From positions 1 through 19,143 of the forward strand of contig URWM01000005.1 of NCBI GenBank assembly GCA_900551655.1: DNA of 19,143 nucleotides, read 5' to 3'. Source of the stretch: an uncultured Collinsella sp. (GTDB taxonomy: Bacteria; Actinomycetota; Coriobacteriia; Coriobacteriales; Coriobacteriaceae). The notes below the pieces were generated by a model. The model did not search any database. It was not told the DNA's origin and was given only the letters and a program-made list of their open reading frames with translations. Positions 1 to 7,059 of this stretch are shown one piece after another (the first letter of the stretch is position 1; each line of letters begins with the position of its first letter). The translations under genes and the position numbers were made by a program.

Positions 1-47
1 GAGATTCCTCTACGTCTCGTGGGCTCGGAGATGTGTATAAGAGACAG
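1..47 (+). other. Nextera i7 sequencing adapter (artefact)
   Basis: Bases 14-47 match the Nextera transposase read-2 adapter, ending in the mosaic end AGATGTGTATAAGAGACAG. Bases 6-13 (TCCTCTAC) are an 8-base i7 index and 1-5 (GAGAT) are the end of the P7 primer. The same adapter is present inverted at the other end. Translated peptides containing MCIRDR, or VSYTHLRAHET on the other strand, come from this adapter and are not proteins. Real sequence begins at 48. Confidence 0.98.
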
Positions 48-132
48 GCATCATGTTGACGCCGAGCGAGAGACCAAGGCGACGGCTGCGAACGGGCCCA
101 AAGATGGGGCTGGCATTCAAAAACGTAGACAT
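48..132 (-). CDS. Radical SAM protein, N-terminal fragment (cut by contig end)
   Basis: This is the first 28 or so codons of a gene leaving the window leftwards. From the ATG at 132 it reads MSTFLNASPIFGPVRSRRLG and continues LSLGVNMMP. The block FGP-x-x-SRRLG-x-SLG-x-N-x-x-P is typical of the N-terminus of radical SAM Fe-S oxidoreductases related to COG0731, just ahead of the CxxxCxxC cluster motif, which would lie beyond the break. A GAGGAG lies 9 bases before the ATG at 132 and only 3 before an upstream ATG at 138, so 132 is preferred. The adapter replaces sequence from base 47. The substrate is unknown. It is divergent from the alpha/beta hydrolase. The family call rests on a short motif. 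Confidence 0.6.
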
Positions 133-357
133 AGGCATATGCTCCTCAAGACAATTGTGCCTAAGCATAGCATCGGCTCCGAAGCAAGGTGCGGGCTCTT
201 GCTTTACAAGTTTCGTTTTTTCACGTCGCTCATTATGCCGTGCCATGAAAAGCCTCGGGTCGGGTACAGTTAATCTGTTAACAAGGCGTATGGCAATGCG
301 GGTCTATCCAACCGTACAGACGTGCAACTGGATGGGCATTGACGATGGGAACACAGT
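133..357. other. Divergent intergenic region
   Basis: This 225-bp gap separates the leftward radical SAM fragment from the rightward hydrolase and must hold both promoters. The Shine-Dalgarno of the leftward gene is at about 142-147. An imperfectly spaced motif pair occurs at 269-282 (GTTAA-TCTG-TTAAC, perfect 5-bp arms) and could be a regulator site. I could not assign a convincing -35/-10 pair in either direction. Confidence 0.4.
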
Positions 358-1155
358 ATGGATTTTACAGTCGAGAATGCGGGCACCACGATCGCCTGCC
401 GCGAGTATGCCGGCCCGGATGCGTCGTCTGATGCACCCGCCTTGGTGTGCGTGCACGGCGCCTGCGTCGACGGCGTCTTTTTTGACGCCATTGCCCGCGA
501 GCTCGCCTGTGACTATCGCGTCATTGTCTACGACCGCCGCGGTTGCGGCGAGAGCGGCGACGCTGCAGACGGGCGCTACGACCTCGCCGCCCAGGCCGCC
601 GACCTGCAGGCTGTTATCGAGCATATTGGCGCTCCGGCAAACGTGCTCGCGCACAGTGCCGGTACGTTGGTGGCCCTGGAGCTTCTCCGTGCAAACCCCG
701 CCATAATCTCGCGTGCGATTCTGCATGAACCCGCCGTGACGGATCAGGGTGCCGGCCTGGGCGCGGCCCCGGTTTTGCTCGAGATGATCGCCGCGGGAAA
801 GGTCTCCAGGGCATTACGGGCCTTCTTGGGCGCCATCGGCGATTCGGACCCTGAGGCCCCCAAGTTAACCGAGGCAGAAGCCAAGCATGCCCTGCGCAAC
901 GGCCGCAGTTTCATGGCGAACGAATATGGGATTACCATGACCTGCGTTCCCGATTGGGGCAGCGTTCGCGCGTCGAAAACGGTGGCCGCCGTGCTTTTGG
1001 GCGAGCTCTCGATTGGTACGCCCCGCGAGGCGGGAACGAGGATAGCGGCTGAGCTTTTGGACTGTCCACTCGTAATGGTTCCCGGCGCGCACAATGGCCT
1101 GCGTGATCGCCCGGCAGCGGCTGCCCAGACTGTCCGTGGCATCCTGGGGCTCTAA
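358..1155 (+). CDS. Alpha/beta hydrolase
   Basis: A 265-residue cytoplasmic single-domain alpha/beta hydrolase. Visible features are the oxyanion-hole HG at 33-34 (VCVHGACVDG), the strand VIVYDRRGCGES at 55-66 that is standard in the fold, the nucleophile elbow AHSAGT with Ser100, and the catalytic His245 in PGAHNG. The acid of the triad is probably Glu216 in LLGELS, the position usually filled by Asp or Glu. There is no signal peptide or membrane segment. The length matches small esterase or haloperoxidase-like members. The ribosome site is weak (GATGGGA about 9 bases upstream). It stands alone: a 211-bp gap and a new promoter follow. The substrate cannot be predicted. Confidence 0.85.
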   Translation: MDFTVENAGTTIACREYAGPDASSDAPALVCVHGACVDGVFFDAIARELACDYRVIVYDRRGCGESGDAADGRYDLAAQAADLQAVIEHIGAPANVLAHSAGTLVALELLRANPAIISRAILHEPAVTDQGAGLGAAPVLLEMIAAGKVSRALRAFLGAIGDSDPEAPKLTEAEAKHALRNGRSFMANEYGITMTCVPDWGSVRASKTVAAVLLGELSIGTPREAGTRIAAELLDCPLVMVPGAHNGLRDRPAAAAQTVRGILGL

Positions 1156-1305
1156 CACCCGCAATAGCCAAAACAGGCTTCACCCGCAAACGTTTCGGCT
1201 GTGTTAACAAATGTGCTCAAAACCTTACGTTTGCGGCTCCAATTGCGCCGTCTGCCAACTCATAAAAATGTAACGGCATTCACGTGCTTACCTGCATCGG
1301 CAAGG

Positions 1306-1321
1306 TGTTACCCTTGTAACA
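1306..1321. promoter_or_regulatory. Palindrome TGTTAC-N4-GTAACA over the -35 region
   Basis: Perfect 6-bp arms (1306-1311 and 1316-1321) separated by CCTT. The site covers the -35 hexamer of the promoter for the GGDEF/HD-GYP gene, the usual place for a repressor operator. A second interleaved pair, CAAGG and CCTTG, shares the same bases. The binding protein is unknown. Confidence 0.4.
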
Positions 1322-1342
1322 TTTGGAACCCACCGCTACTAT
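1314..1342 (+). promoter_or_regulatory. Sigma-70-type promoter of the GGDEF/HD-GYP gene
   Basis: The -35 TTGTAA at 1314-1319 is followed after exactly 17 bp by the -10 TACTAT at 1337-1342. Transcription would start near 1349, leaving a short leader with GAAAGGG before the ATG at 1367. This probably drives both signalling genes. Confidence 0.6.
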
Positions 1343-1366
1343 GCGAAGCTATCGAAAGGGCCCCAT

Positions 1367-3247
1367 ATGCTCAATAATCACGAGGTCAATCTAACCGGCG
1401 AGGAGGCTGCCGCCGAGGTCGCCCGCGTCGCGAAGACCTACCCCGTGGTGCGTTTGCTGTCGGCCGATCAGATTAAGAGCGAGCCTAACTGCTTGCTCGC
1501 CGGCGATCGCTGCCCTTGTCTGCGTCAGTCGAGTCTTGAGGCCTTGGCAGGTTCCGATGATGTATCGGAGCAACTGCTCAACGATGGTGTTGAGTACCGC
1601 GCCCGTCTGCGCCCTTTAAAGGTCGAGGGCGAGCCTCGCGTCCTGCTGATGGTGCGTCCGATCGATGAGCAAGAGGCTGCAGAAGAGGACCTTGTCTACA
1701 CCGACGTGCTGACGAGTGTACGCAATCGCCGATATTACGAGGAAAAGCTTCGTGGCGCCCGCATGAATGCCGGCGTTGCGATGATTGACCTTGATGATTT
1801 TAGGGCCTTCAACGATACGTGTGGCCGTCATGCCGGCGACCTTGCACTCGGTGCTGTGGCGACAGCCATACGCAGCGGAATTCGTTCGACTGACGAGCTT
1901 GTGCGCTATGGCTGCGACAAGTTTGTGGTCGTCATGCCCAATATTCCCTCCGATGACTTCGCCCGTCGCCTGCATCAGGTATCCGAAGCCGTTCATTCCA
2001 CGATTATTCCGGGCCATGAGTACGTGAGCTTGACGGCATGTGTTGGTGGCGTTCGCATTCATGGCGAGACGGTCGATGAGGGCGTTGGCCGTGCTGTCCA
2101 GTTACTGAGCCGCGCTAAGGCAAAAGCCGGTACGGTCGTGACTGATGCCGATTCCATCGAGGCCTTCCAAAGCGAAAAACCTTCGGTGCTTATCGTCGAT
2201 GACTCCGAGATGAACCGAGCCATTCTCAGCGAGATGCTCAAGGACGAGTATTGCATCCTCGAGGCCGATAACGGTCGTACGGCGCTCGATATGGTCGACC
2301 GTTATGGCGATGAGTTGTCGCTCGTGCTGCTGGACATTGTCATGCCGGGCGCGAGCGGCTTTGAGGTACTGGCCGATCTGTCGCGCCGATCGGGTATCGA
2401 CAATCTGCCTGTCATCATGATTTCGAGCGAAGATTCCGATGATATGGTTCTGCGCGCGTACGAGCTGGGCGCCTCAGACTATATCAACCGCCCGTTTGAC
2501 TCCCGTGTCGTGCGCCGCCGCGTAAGCAACACCATCCGCCTATACGCCAAACAGCGCCGCCTGACGAACCTGCTGTCCCAGCAGTACAACGAGCGTGTCA
2601 AGAACAGTCGCATGCTCATCGACATCATGGCCGGCGTCATGGAGCTTCGCAACGGCGAGAGCGGCAGGCACGTTACGAACATCGAGAAGCTGACCGAGCT
2701 GCTGCTTGACTGCCTGGTCCAGCGTAGCGACACGATCTCCCTCGACAATGAGGAGCGCTCCACGATTGCCCTGGCTTCGGCGCTGCACGATATCGGCAAG
2801 ATGTCGATTGACGATGCGATTCTCAACAAACCCGGGCGCCTTACGCCCGAGGAGTTCGAGATTATGAAGACGCATACCACGATCGGCGCCGACATGCTAC
2901 TTGAGCTGGGTAGCCATCACGCCGGCAATGCGCTTATGGAATATGCGTACCAGATTGCGCGTTGGCATCACGAGTGCTGGGACGGCAAGGGTTATCCCGA
3001 TGGCCTTAAGGGAGACGAAATTCCCATTGCCGCACAGGTGGTTTCGGTGGCCGACGTGTACGATGCGCTGACGAGCGTGCGCGTGTACAAGGACGCTATC
3101 CCGCACGAGGAAGCGATCCAGATGATCCTGGATGGTAAGTGCGGCACCTTTAACCCGCTGCTGCTCGACTGCCTGCTCGAGGTGCAAGACCGCATTGCCG
3201 AAACCTTGGCACGCCCTGCCGACGTCGTTGCGTTTCCCACGATTTAG
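1367..3247 (+). CDS. Degenerate GGDEF / receiver / HD-GYP signalling protein
   Basis: A 626-residue cytoplasmic three-domain regulator. Residues 1-105 have no clear domain but carry a Cys cluster (C42, C49, C51). A GGDEF domain follows at about 110-262 (DVLTSVRNRR, Asp141), but its signature reads GCDKF at 182-186, so the metal-binding acidic residue is lost and cyclase activity is unlikely. The inhibitory I-site RxxD (R173-D176) is intact at the normal spacing, so the domain may bind cyclic-di-GMP. A response-regulator receiver spans about 273-392, with DD278-279 and phospho-acceptor Asp323; the usual Lys is Arg375. An HD-GYP phosphodiesterase domain spans about 415-615 with H435, HD474-475 (HDIGK), H503, HH534-535 and GYP542-544, all apparently intact. 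The likely output is phosphorylation-controlled cyclic-di-GMP hydrolysis. It is followed 24 bp later by an Hpt gene. Confidence 0.9.
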   Translation: MLNNHEVNLTGEEAAAEVARVAKTYPVVRLLSADQIKSEPNCLLAGDRCPCLRQSSLEALAGSDDVSEQLLNDGVEYRARLRPLKVEGEPRVLLMVRPIDEQEAAEEDLVYTDVLTSVRNRRYYEEKLRGARMNAGVAMIDLDDFRAFNDTCGRHAGDLALGAVATAIRSGIRSTDELVRYGCDKFVVVMPNIPSDDFARRLHQVSEAVHSTIIPGHEYVSLTACVGGVRIHGETVDEGVGRAVQLLSRAKAKAGTVVTDADSIEAFQSEKPSVLIVDDSEMNRAILSEMLKDEYCILEADNGRTALDMVDRYGDELSLVLLDIVMPGASGFEVLADLSRRSGIDNLPVIMISSEDSDDMVLRAYELGASDYINRPFDSRVVRRRVSNTIRLYAKQRRLTNLLSQQYNERVKNSRMLIDIMAGVMELRNGESGRHVTNIEKLTELLLDCLVQRSDTISLDNEERSTIALASALHDIGKMSIDDAILNKPGRLTPEEFEIMKTHTTIGADMLLELGSHHAGNALMEYAYQIARWHHECWDGKGYPDGLKGDEIPIAAQVVSVADVYDALTSVRVYKDAIPHEEAIQMILDGKCGTFNPLLLDCLLEVQDRIAETLARPADVVAFPTI

Positions 3248-3271
3248 TTTGACCAAAGGAGTTTTTAACCC

Positions 3272-3628
3272 ATGATTTCCATGCGTGAGGCGTATGAGAA
3301 GATCGGCGCTAATTATGATGACGCGTGCGCTCGGCTGATGGGCGAGGAAATGCTTGCCCGCTTTGCCCTCAAGTTTTTGGATGACGAGAGCATGGACAAG
3401 CTGGAGGCTGCCATGGCGGCAGGAGACGCCGAGAGTGCGTTTATGGCAGCGCATACGCTCAAAGGCGTGAGCCAGAACCTGGGATTCGATAATCTGTACG
3501 AGCCAGCGGTCGTGGTGACCGAGGCGCTGCGCGGCGCCGATGCCGTTGACGGCGCTCGCGAGGGAATGCATGCGCTGCAACAGCAATATGCGGCAACGAT
3601 GTCGGCCCTGCGCGAGGCGGCCGAGTAA
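3272..3628 (+). CDS. Hpt-domain phosphotransfer protein
   Basis: A 118-residue, all-helical histidine phosphotransfer protein. The phosphorylatable histidine is His61 in AAHTLKGVSQNLG, the classic Hpt motif (HxLKGxxxxxG). Hpt proteins carry phosphoryl groups between receivers and a histidine kinase; the probable partner is the receiver in the gene just upstream. AAGGAG lies 10 bases before the ATG; a second ATG at 3281 would also be usable. It is co-transcribed with the upstream gene (24-bp gap) and ends at a strong terminator. No histidine kinase is in the window. Confidence 0.88.
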   Translation: MISMREAYEKIGANYDDACARLMGEEMLARFALKFLDDESMDKLEAAMAAGDAESAFMAAHTLKGVSQNLGFDNLYEPAVVVTEALRGADAVDGAREGMHALQQQYAATMSALREAAE

Positions 3629-3671
3629 GAGCTTGCGAGCTTTGGACTATGTGCCTGTCGCGTATAGACAA

Positions 3672-3712
3672 AAGGGCGCCCCGTCGGACCATGTGGCCGG
3701 CGGGGCGCCCTT
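3672..3712. terminator. Bidirectional intrinsic terminator
   Basis: The arms AAGGGCGCCCCG (3672-3683) and CGGGGCGCCCTT (3701-3712) are perfect 12-bp complements, and the inner bases extend the stem (CGG/CCG, CC/GG). It sits between two convergent transcription units (Hpt gene and C26 hydrolase) and serves both; the flanking A and T runs are short. Confidence 0.85.
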
Positions 3713-3733
3713 ATCTGTTGTGTGGCTCACGAA

Positions 3734-4543
3734 CTAGCGAGCCTGCTTAACCTTGGCCGCTGCCTCGACAAACGACTTCCACAGGTTAAAGTCGGTCTCG
3801 AGTGTCTGCCAGGTGTACTCGGGATGCCATTGCACGCCCAGGCAGAACGGCTGGCCCTCGACCTCGATGCACTCGGGAACGCCGTCGGTTGCCTTGGCGA
3901 CCAAACGCGTGCTTTTGCCCAGACGATCGACGCAGCAGTGATGTGCGGAGTTGGTCTGGATCAGCCTGTGCCCGCCAACCGCGTGCTCCAGCAGCGAGCC
4001 CGGCACGATCTCGACAGGATGCACAGGGTCGTTGAGCACGTGGGTATGGCGCCACTGCGTGCGGCCCTCGCGCGCGCCCAGGCTCGGCACGTCCATGCAC
4101 AGGGTGCCGCCGGTGGCGACGTTGAGCAGCTGCGTGCCGCGGCAGGTGGTAAAGAGCGGCTTTTTGGCGCGGAGTACCTCGTCGACCAGCTTAAACTCAA
4201 AACTATCGCGGATCTCGCAGCAGAGGGTGGGGTCGTAGGGTCGATCATCGCCCCAACGTTTGGGATTGACATCGGGGCCGCCGGGAATGGCGATACCGTC
4301 AGCGATTTCCACGTAATGACGGATAACGTCGACGTCTTCGGTAATGGACATCTGCAGCGGCAGACCGCCGGCGGCAAGAATGGCATCGACAAAGACGCTC
4401 GCAATCTCCTCGTTGGGGGAGAGCGTCTCGCTCAAATAGGGCTTCGCTTCTTCCCAGCGTGGTGCTACCAGGATAAGCGGGCGGTCGGCGGGATCGACGT
4501 CGACGTGCGGAGTGTAGGACGATGAGGTGCGGGTTCCGATCAT
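3734..4543 (-). CDS. C26-family glutamine amidotransferase-like hydrolase (gamma-glutamyl hydrolase type)
   Basis: A class I glutamine amidotransferase fold of the peptidase C26 / PuuD type, which hydrolyses gamma-glutamyl amide bonds. Counting from this ATG (269 residues), motifs are PGGPDVNP at about 87-94, nucleophile Cys134 in TTCRGTQLLN, the NSAHH block at about 198-202, and the His240/Glu242 pair in VQWHPEYTWQ. The start is uncertain: the frame is open to a GTG at 4618, giving 294 residues, only 12 bp after the ATPase stop codon, but neither start has a good Shine-Dalgarno and the ATG puts the conserved domain nearer the N-terminus. It is the last gene of the amino acid ABC transporter operon, which suggests it processes an imported gamma-glutamyl compound. 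The exact substrate is unknown. Confidence 0.8.
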   Translation of the reverse strand: MIGTRTSSSYTPHVDVDPADRPLILVAPRWEEAKPYLSETLSPNEEIASVFVDAILAAGGLPLQMSITEDVDVIRHYVEIADGIAIPGGPDVNPKRWGDDRPYDPTLCCEIRDSFEFKLVDEVLRAKKPLFTTCRGTQLLNVATGGTLCMDVPSLGAREGRTQWRHTHVLNDPVHPVEIVPGSLLEHAVGGHRLIQTNSAHHCCVDRLGKSTRLVAKATDGVPECIEVEGQPFCLGVQWHPEYTWQTLETDFNLWKSFVEAAAKVKQAR

Positions 4544-4630
4544 GGGTGCGGCTTTCGAATCCGGATGGACATGGCACAGGGGCGGCGCGGGAGAAACGTT
4601 ACTGATGAATTCGCCCACGTGGCAATTGGG

Positions 4631-5395
4631 TTAGTGGCCCTTGATGGAGTTGAGGAAGTCCTGGGCGCGCTTGGTCTGGGGGTGGTCGAAGAACTCATCG
4701 GGCGTGCCGGTTTCCACGATCTGGCCGTCTGCCATAAAGACGACGCGATCAGCCACGCGGCGGGCGAAGTTCATCTCGTGCGTGATGACGATCATCGTCA
4801 TGCCCTGCTGGGCCAGACGGACCATGACCTCGAGCACCTCGTTGATCATCTCGGGATCAAGAGCGCTCGTGGGCTCGTCGAAGAGCATGGCCTTGGGTTG
4901 CATGGCAAGCGAGCGGGCAATGGCTACACGCTGTTGCTGGCCGCCCGAGAGCTGTGCGGGCACCTTGTCGGCCTGCTCGGCAACGCCCACGCGGCCCAGC
5001 AGGTCCATGGCGCGCTCGCGGGCCTCGTCCTTGGAGACACCCAGAACATCGACCGGTCCCAGCATGACGTTCTGCAGCACGGTCATATGTGCGAATAGGT
5101 TGAACTGCTGAAACACCATACCCAGTTCGGCGCGCATGCGGGCAAGATCCTTGCCTTCCTGCGGCAGAGGCTCGCCCTCGATGAGGATCTCGCCCGAGTC
5201 GATGGTCTCCAAGCGGTTGATGGTGCGGCACATGGTCGACTTGCCCGAGCCCGAGGGACCGATCACAACGACGACCTCGCCGCGGTCGACCGAGAGATTG
5301 ATGTCGTTGAGGACGTGCAGATCGCCATAGTGCTTATCGACGTGTCTGAGCTCGATCAACGGCCGGTTGTCGGTGAAAGAGGTGCTCTGTGCCAT
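4631..5395 (-). CDS. Polar amino acid ABC transporter, ATP-binding protein
   Basis: A 254-residue ATPase of the GlnQ/GluA (PAAT) type that powers amino acid import at the inner face of the membrane. Visible are the Walker A GPSGSGKST (46-54), Q-loop QQ96-97 with the family block FQQFNLFAHMTVLQNV, signature LSGGQ (149-153), Walker B and D-loop LFDEPTSALD (171-180) and switch His206 in THEM. Length is normal for the family. AAGGAG lies 9 bases before the ATG. It is 36 bp downstream of the second permease. Glutamate, glutamine or aspartate is the likely substrate class, but ATPase sequence does not decide it. Confidence 0.95.
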   Translation of the reverse strand: MAQSTSFTDNRPLIELRHVDKHYGDLHVLNDINLSVDRGEVVVVIGPSGSGKSTMCRTINRLETIDSGEILIEGEPLPQEGKDLARMRAELGMVFQQFNLFAHMTVLQNVMLGPVDVLGVSKDEARERAMDLLGRVGVAEQADKVPAQLSGGQQQRVAIARSLAMQPKAMLFDEPTSALDPEMINEVLEVMVRLAQQGMTMIVITHEMNFARRVADRVVFMADGQIVETGTPDEFFDHPQTKRAQDFLNSIKGH

Positions 5396-5431
5396 GGTGC
5401 TTGGCTCCTTATGACTCGAAATGGTAAAGCG

Positions 5432-6265
5432 TTAGCGGATGATGGTCGCGCCGGTCTTGTGCGAAACGTAGACAGCGGCCTTGTTGATCGCGACGTTGAT
5501 GAGGATATAGATGACCGCGATCACCAGATAGACCGACACGAGCGCGTCGTAGTTGGTGATGAGCACGCGGGCATTTTGCATGAGGTCGGGGTAGCTCACC
5601 ACGTAGGCGACGGTGGTGTCTTTGACTACGACCACGAGCTGCGAAATCAACGACGGAATGATAAAGCGAATCGCCTGCGGCAACACGATTTTAAAGGTGA
5701 TTTTAGCCTTGGAGAGACCGAGTGCCTGGGCGGCCTCGACCTGACCGCGCGGCACGGCGTTGACGCCGGCACGGAAGATCTCGGCCAGTACGCCGGCCGC
5801 AGCGAGCGCGACGGGAAGCGTGAGCATCCAAAACGACGGCAGTGCGATCTTGTACTGGGGCAGCACCAAAAAGAAGAAGTAGATGAACAGAAGGCTCGGC
5901 ACACCGCGGAAGAAATCAGTAAGCACGCGGCAGACCAGCTGCAGCGGCTTGATGTCGCTGGTGCGGCCGAGCATAAGGGCCAAGCCCAGCACCAGCGCGA
6001 TGGCGCCGGCGGTGAGCGCGACCTTAACGGTGCCCTCAAAGCCGGCAAGCAGGAATTTCCAGGTGGTGAGGTGCGTAAAGAAATACCAATAGTGGACCGA
6101 AAGCTGACCGGTCACATAAAAGCGCTGCAGCACAAGGACGACGAGCGCGGCGACGGCAACAAGCGAGATGGCGGTGCCGATGCGAATCTTGGCGCGCATC
6201 TTGGGGCCGGGAGCCTCGTAGAGCGCATCGCGCATGGTGAGCGCGGGGGAGGAGTGCTTGCTCAT
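5432..6265 (-). CDS. Amino acid ABC transporter permease (second)
   Basis: A 277-residue membrane permease of the HisM/GltK family. Hydrophobic segments lie at about 30-50, 78-100, 112-136, 147-165, 201-216 and 243-262. The EAA loop that contacts the ATPase is AEIFRAGVNAVPRGQ plus VEAAQALGLS (161-184), preceded by the family block FFRGVPSLLFIYF. The first 28 residues form a charged cytoplasmic extension. Its start codon overlaps the stop of the preceding permease as ATGA, indicating translational coupling. It pairs with the other permease to form the channel. Confidence 0.93.
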   Translation of the reverse strand: MSKHSSPALTMRDALYEAPGPKMRAKIRIGTAISLVAVAALVVLVLQRFYVTGQLSVHYWYFFTHLTTWKFLLAGFEGTVKVALTAGAIALVLGLALMLGRTSDIKPLQLVCRVLTDFFRGVPSLLFIYFFFLVLPQYKIALPSFWMLTLPVALAAAGVLAEIFRAGVNAVPRGQVEAAQALGLSKAKITFKIVLPQAIRFIIPSLISQLVVVVKDTTVAYVVSYPDLMQNARVLITNYDALVSVYLVIAVIYILINVAINKAAVYVSHKTGATIIR

Positions 6266-6921
6266 CGGAGGATCCTCACCTTCTTATCGATATAGTTGCC
6301 AATGTGGCTCACCACAAAGGCCGTGCCTAGGTAGCCGAGCGCCGAGATAAAGAACGCGGCGACGCCGCCGAGCGAGCGCGTGTTGATGTAGCTCACCACG
6401 CCGGTGAGCTCCTGCGGTTTAAGCGGTACCTGACTGCCGAGCGCGGTGGTGAGCATGACGGCGATAAAGAGGTTGGTCATGGGCAGCACGCTCGAGCGCA
6501 GCGCCTGCGGAATCACGATCTTGGCGAGGATACGGCTGAAGCTCATGCCCAGCGAGCGGGCGGCTTCCACCTGACCGACACCGACGGTGTTGATGCCGCT
6601 CATAAAGTTCTCGGAGCCAAAGGCAGAACCCAAGAGCACTGTGGCGACGATGACGCAGGTGCGGTAGGGCAGGACGACCTTGAGCGGCGGCAGCGCATAG
6701 ACGACGATGATGAGTAGCGCGATGCCGGGGATGTTACGGAAGACCTGGACATACAGGTCGCCAAAGACGCGCAGCGGCTTGAGCGGCGACACGCGCATCA
6801 CGGTGACAGCGACAGCCAGTACCATGGCGATGGCAAACGACTCAAGCGTCATGCCCCAGGTTGCTAGCAGGGCGTCGATATAGTTCTGGCCATAGAGCGA
6901 CCAGAGCTCGGAGAGACTCAT
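6262..6921 (-). CDS. Amino acid ABC transporter permease (first)
   Basis: A 219-residue permease of the HisQ/GltJ family, shorter than its partner. Membrane segments fall at about 22-42, 53-78, 86-103, 148-163 and 186-205. The EAA loop is at about 104-126 (NTVGVGQVEAARSLGMS), and the block VFRNIPGIALLIIVVY is typical. A good Shine-Dalgarno, GGGAGGT, lies 5-6 bases before the ATG. A hairpin separates it from the upstream binding-protein gene, while it is directly coupled (ATGA) to the next permease. Confidence 0.93.
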   Translation of the reverse strand: MSLSELWSLYGQNYIDALLATWGMTLESFAIAMVLAVAVTVMRVSPLKPLRVFGDLYVQVFRNIPGIALLIIVVYALPPLKVVLPYRTCVIVATVLLGSAFGSENFMSGINTVGVGQVEAARSLGMSFSRILAKIVIPQALRSSVLPMTNLFIAVMLTTALGSQVPLKPQELTGVVSYINTRSLGGVAAFFISALGYLGTAFVVSHIGNYIDKKVRILR

Positions 6922-6940
6922 GCGGACCTCCCGCCGATAA

Positions 6941-6971
6941 GGAAAGGGGCTCCCGTGTGTACGGAAGCCCC
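6941..6971 (-). terminator. Intra-operon attenuator-like hairpin
   Basis: On the minus strand GGGGCT-T-CC pairs with GG-G-AGCCCC (one mismatch), the stem can extend by two bases to a 4-base loop, and it is followed by TTTCCTT. It lies in the 138-bp gap between the binding-protein stop and the first permease. Such partial terminators, or 3'-end stabilising hairpins, commonly let binding protein be made in excess over membrane subunits. Confidence 0.6.
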
Positions 6972-7059
6972 GACAACTCAGTGAAGAAACAGTTTAGCGC
7001 AATAAAGCGCATCGTGCGTTTCCATATGGTTTCGTTACGGCCGTTACCAGGCTCGTTGC

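Noticed and set aside
5315..6295. 326-codon plus-strand open frame opposite the permease
   Set aside because: Charged low-complexity shadow of a membrane protein gene with family motifs on the minus strand.
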